64,000 nucleotides of DNA. It comes from Hyphomicrobiales bacterium (GTDB taxonomy: Bacteria; Pseudomonadota; Alphaproteobacteria; Rhizobiales; Rhizobiaceae). A program made the position numbers and the translations under genes. The notes under the pieces are model-generated. The model searched no databases, was not told where the DNA came from, and was given only the letters and a program-made list of their open reading frames with translations. Below, piece by piece: positions 61,416 through 64,000 of the stretch (positions within the stretch are counted from its first letter, which is position 1; each line of letters begins with the position of its first letter). The stretch lies in the NCBI GenBank assembly GCA_900471925.1, contig UCGV01000011.1:62001-126000 (forward strand). Reading direction: 5' to 3'.

Positions 61416-61514
61416 TAGAGCATTTCCGTTTTTCTTCGAAACTCAGAAATGCTCTACCTCTTTGTTATAACGCAATTCCGGACGCAAAACCGCTACGCAC
61501 TTTTGCTGAATTGC
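61416..61514. repeat. Two palindromes, family A plus AGAGCATTT element
   Basis: TAGAGCATTT (61416-61425) and AAATGCTCTA (61447-61456) form one hairpin. A family A copy follows at 61472-61514 (GCAATTCCGGACGC, core variant CTACGCAC, GAATTGC). The composite resembles the element at 4298-4358, where an AGAGCA stem also surrounds a family A unit. Confidence 0.8.
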
Positions 61515-61665
61515 TCCAGATGCGACGGCCGCCCTTAAAACCGCGGCCGTCGCATTTGCCTCGAAATTAACACTGAGAGTTAGTCTTAATAAACGAAAGG
61601 CCGCCCAACCGGGGGTGGCGAGGCCGCTATAACTGTACCGTTTCTTGACGCACGCGGCCTATTAT

Positions 61666-61686
61666 AAGATACGGGTAACGTATCTT
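61666..61686. promoter_or_regulatory. Perfect 8-5-8 palindrome upstream of apaG
   Basis: AAGATACG (61666-61673), GGTAA, CGTATCTT (61679-61686), 17 bp before the apaG ATG. It can be an operator or an RNA hairpin; I cannot tell. A TTGACG lies upstream at 61655 but gives no good -10 spacing. Confidence 0.5.
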
Positions 61687-61703
61687 GGACTAAGGTGTCA
61701 GGC

Positions 61704-62096
61704 ATGTATCGCGCCCTCACACGAGATATCGAAGTCGTTGTCGAACCCTTTTATCTGGAGGAGCAATCCGATCCGGATGACGATCGTTACGTCTGGGGTT
61801 ACCGGGTCGTGATCAGCAACAACTCCGCTATCGCCGTGCGTCTCATCAACCGTTACTGGAATATTACCGACCAGAACGGGCAAATCGACGAAGTCAGCGG
61901 CCCCGGTGTCGTCGGCGAACAGCCGCGGCTTGAGCCGGGCGATACCTATGAATATTCATCGGGCTGCCCGCTCGATACGCCATCCGGCCTGATGTTCGGC
62001 CATTATCAGATGGAGACGGATGAAGGCGCGACATTCGATGTCGATATACCCGCCTTCTCGCTGGATGCACCCGGCCTGCTGCGCGTGCTGAACTAA
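61704..62096 (+). CDS. apaG: ApaG family protein
   Basis: A 130-residue beta-sandwich protein with the ApaG signature: [102 protein letters not shown]. Known as a Co2+/Mg2+ efflux-associated protein in enterobacteria; the biochemical role is uncertain. The start is ATG 61704 (AAGG at 61692-61695); a GTG at 61695 lies in the same frame. The stop overlaps a repeat. Confidence 0.93.
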   Translation: MYRALTRDIEVVVEPFYLEEQSDPDDDRYVWGYRVVISNNSAIAVRLINRYWNITDQNGQIDEVSGPGVVGEQPRLEPGDTYEYSSGCPLDTPSGLMFGHYQMETDEGATFDVDIPAFSLDAPGLLRVLN

Positions 62097-62192
62097 AGCG
62101 CGGCGCGATCTTTCAGATACGCTTGCCACGCTTTAGATCTTTTCGCATGTCGTTGCCGCAAAACCGCTGCACAGTTTTGCGGGACGTGCTTT
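62095..62192. repeat. RIME-like double palindrome, family B
   Basis: AAAGCGCGG/CCACGCTTT (62095-62135) and GCATGTCG/GGGACGTGC (62146-62190) around the core ACCGCTGCACAGTTTTGC. It begins inside the TAA of apaG and ends 4 bases from the stop of the convergent hslO gene. Confidence 0.85.
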
Positions 62193-62195
62193 CGG

Positions 62196-63188
62196 TCACT
62201 CCGCCGGTGCGAGTTCGTCCACCGGGAAGCGATAGGTGGTCGAGCAGAATTCGCAGGTCACCGAGATCTCGCCGTTTTCCTGGCTTGCCTCGATTTCCTC
62301 GGCGCTGAAGCCCTTCAGCACGCCACCGATCTTTTCCCGCGAACAGGAGCAGCGATCGAAGACCGCACGCGGTTCGTAGACGCGCACGCCGCGCTCGTGG
62401 AAGAGGCGGAAGAGAAGGCGTTCGGTGCCGACCTGCGGATCGGTCAACTCATCGGCATCGATGGTTTCGACGAGCGAGCGGGCTTCGGCCCAGGCATCGT
62501 CTTCGACATCGGCGCCCTCATGCGTATCGCCGTCGCCGCCGTGGAGATCGGCCTGGCGCATGCGCTCCGGCGCTTCCGGCAGGAACTGGGCGACGAGGCC
62601 GCCGGCCCGCCAGCGGTGACGCGGCTTGCCGTTCTCGTCGCGGTCGAAAAGCTCGGCGGCAGCCAGGCGAACGCGTGTCGGGATCTGTTCCGACTGGCGG
62701 AAATAGACGCCGGCAATGTCTTCGAGCGAGGTACCGTCAAGTGCGACGATGCCCTGATAGGGCTGGCTGAACTTGCCCTGGTCGATGGTGAAGGCGAGCA
62801 CGCCCTTGCCGAGCAGCTGTTCCGGCTCGGTCTGGCCCGAGGCGACCGCCTGATCGAGCAGGGCCTGATCGAAACGGGCATAGGCGCGGACATTTTCCGG
62901 CGTCGAGAAATCGGCGACCAAGAGATCGACGGGGCCGTCGCTCTTGGTCTGGACGGTAAACTTGCCGTCGAATTTCAGCGAGGTGCCGAGCAGCACCGTG
63001 AGCACCACGACCTCAGCCAGAAGGCGGGCGACGGGGGCGGGATAGTGATGGCGCTCGAGGATCGCATCCAGCATCGGGCCGAGCTGGACGGCGCGACCGC
63101 GCACATCAAGCCCTTCCACCTGGAAGGGGACGACATGATCATCGCCGGCGAAATCGAACTCGCCGAGAGCGGCTGCAGCTTCTGCCAT
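62196..63188 (-). CDS. hslO: Redox-regulated chaperone Hsp33
   Basis: A 330-residue Hsp33, a holdase activated by oxidation. The C-terminal zinc-binding redox switch is intact: DRCSCS and CEFC give the four Zn cysteines CxC and CxxC. The N-terminal part has VPFQVEGLDVRGRAVQLGPMLDAILERHHYPAPVARLLAEVVVLTVLLGTSLKFDGKFTVQTKSDGPVDLLVADF. It follows argF on the same strand (91-bp gap) and may share its transcript. AGGAGTATAAGCC precedes the ATG. The length is close to alphaproteobacterial Hsp33. Confidence 0.94.
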   Translation of the reverse strand: MAEAAAALGEFDFAGDDHVVPFQVEGLDVRGRAVQLGPMLDAILERHHYPAPVARLLAEVVVLTVLLGTSLKFDGKFTVQTKSDGPVDLLVADFSTPENVRAYARFDQALLDQAVASGQTEPEQLLGKGVLAFTIDQGKFSQPYQGIVALDGTSLEDIAGVYFRQSEQIPTRVRLAAAELFDRDENGKPRHRWRAGGLVAQFLPEAPERMRQADLHGGDGDTHEGADVEDDAWAEARSLVETIDADELTDPQVGTERLLFRLFHERGVRVYEPRAVFDRCSCSREKIGGVLKGFSAEEIEASQENGEISVTCEFCSTTYRFPVDELAPAE

Positions 63189-63279
63189 GGCTTATACTCC
63201 TGTTCTCTGGGAGCAGCCGGCTAGCGCGCTGGCTGCTCGCGCAGCCGCGAGTTCGGGACTCGCGACATCCGATTATGGT

Positions 63280-64000
63280 TCAGATCGCGCCCAGGCACCA
63301 AGCAAGAATCGACTTCTGCGCATGAAGACGGTTTTCCGCCTCATCGAAGACCACGGACTGCGGACCATCGATCACCTCGTCCGTCACCTCCTCACCGCGA
63401 TGCGCGGGGAGGCAGTGCATGAACAATGCGTCTTTGCCGGCCTGCGCCATCAAATGCGCGTTGACCTGATAAGGCTGGAAGACATTGTGACCCCTGGCCC
63501 GATGTTCCTGATTCATGGAGACCCAGGTATCGGTCACCACGCAATCGACGCCGGCGACCGCACGGTCTGCATCATGGTAAAGCATGACTTCGGCGCCCTC
63601 ATTGCGGGCCCAGTTCAGATAGTGATCCTTCGGCTCGGAACCAAGGGGTACGGCCATGTTCATGCGATAGCCGAAACGGGCAGCCCCTTCGACGAGAGAA
63701 TGCAGCACGTTGTTGCCGTCGCCCGTCCAGGCGATCGTCTTGCCCTTGATCGGGCCGCGATGCTCTTCGAAGGTCATGATATCGGCCATGATCTGGCACG
63801 GATGGGTATCATCCGTCAGCGCGTTGATGACGGGCACGGTCGCGTGTTCGGCCAGCTCCAGCATGCGGTTATGCTCGGTCGTGCGGATCATGATCGCATC
63901 GACATAACGCGAGAGAACCTTGGCGGTATCGCCGATCGTCTCGGCGCGGCCGAGCTGCATTTCGGTGCCCGAGAGAAACAGCGTCTCGCCGCCGAGCTGG
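63280..64000 (-). CDS. argF: Ornithine carbamoyltransferase, 5' part cut by the window
   Basis: The C-terminal ~240 residues of an ornithine carbamoyltransferase (carbamoyl phosphate + ornithine to citrulline in arginine biosynthesis). Seen: the window-edge segment [50 protein letters not shown] (carbamoyl phosphate binding), the DxxxSMNQE-like VSMNQE loop for ornithine, and [15 protein letters not shown] (catalytic HCLP). The frame remains open through position 64000, so the start lies outside the window. Upstream of hslO. Confidence 0.95.
   Translation of the reverse strand, partial: QLGGETLFLSGTEMQLGRAETIGDTAKVLSRYVDAIMIRTTEHNRMLELAEHATVPVINALTDDTHPCQIMADIMTFEEHRGPIKGKTIAWTGDGNNVLHSLVEGAARFGYRMNMAVPLGSEPKDHYLNWARNEGAEVMLYHDADRAVAGVDCVVTDTWVSMNQEHRARGHNVFQPYQVNAHLMAQAGKDALFMHCLPAHRGEEVTDEVIDGPQSVVFDEAENRLHAQKSILAWCLGAI

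Overview
The window looks like core chromosome of a Rhizobiaceae alphaproteobacterium, most likely Rhizobium sensu lato. The reasons are high GC content, a SAM-II riboswitch before metZ, a PodJ-type polar organiser, a NolR-like ArsR regulator, DUF982 and TIGR02186 proteins, a chemoreceptor ending in a DWTEF pentapeptide, the long dCTP deaminase, and many RIME-like intergenic palindromes. I saw no insertion sequence, prophage, CRISPR array or integrase. Genus and gene names rest on recognition of sequence motifs; no database search was possible.

Layout. 1-9 kb: small proteins, tRNA-Thr, a lipoprotein, a UvrD-family helicase, 3-hydroxyisobutyryl-CoA hydrolase, a membrane GGDEF-EAL protein and galE/exoB. 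8.8-9.8 kb: a promoter, a 24-codon leader ORF with Thr/Met codons and a terminator forming a candidate attenuator, then an S51 peptidase. 9.8-20 kb: aminotransferase, MscL, a CbrA-like symporter-histidine kinase, a TetR/MFS pair whose MFS gene is frameshifted, a luciferase-like monooxygenase, a NolR-like regulator, a PAS protein and an ArsR-SRPBCC operon. 20.5-26 kb: a beta-oxidation operon (acyl-CoA dehydrogenase, thiolase, FadJ-type protein) behind a perfect 22-bp palindrome. 26-36 kb: 3-methyladenine glycosylase, an SDR protein, a VOC protein, PodJ, TauE/SafE with its TIGR02186 partner, and a TetR/hydrolase divergent pair. 36-48 kb: a lytic transglycosylase-like lipoprotein, the PdeM/Lhr-type DNA-repair pair, Rrf2 plus AhpD-like genes, YitT, a TPR methyltransferase, a CAP-domain lipoprotein, a MATE exporter, pyrD with DUF952, and a NarL-type regulator. 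48-58.7 kb: a LexA/CI-like S24 repressor in a tight row with an SNase-like and a TerB protein, an amino-acid-binding protein, a chemoreceptor, an MFS/LysR pair, a second lipoprotein of the 1.8-kb family, and a hydrolase/LysR pair. 58.8-64 kb: tRNA-Gly(CCC), dcd, metZ with its riboswitch, apaG, hslO and the 3' part of argF.

Most of this is housekeeping and catabolic content. The less ordinary signals are: (1) the near-leaderless Thr/Met leader and attenuator with no biosynthetic operon behind it; (2) two RIME-like palindrome families sharing one core, including an exact 54-bp-period triplet, that sit on gene 3' ends and supply some stop codons; (3) a predicted hairpin that hides the Shine-Dalgarno of the 36.3-kb lipoprotein; (4) the S24 repressor / SNase-like / TerB row; (5) the two-member lipoprotein family; (6) several near-perfect operators next to the regulators that probably use them.
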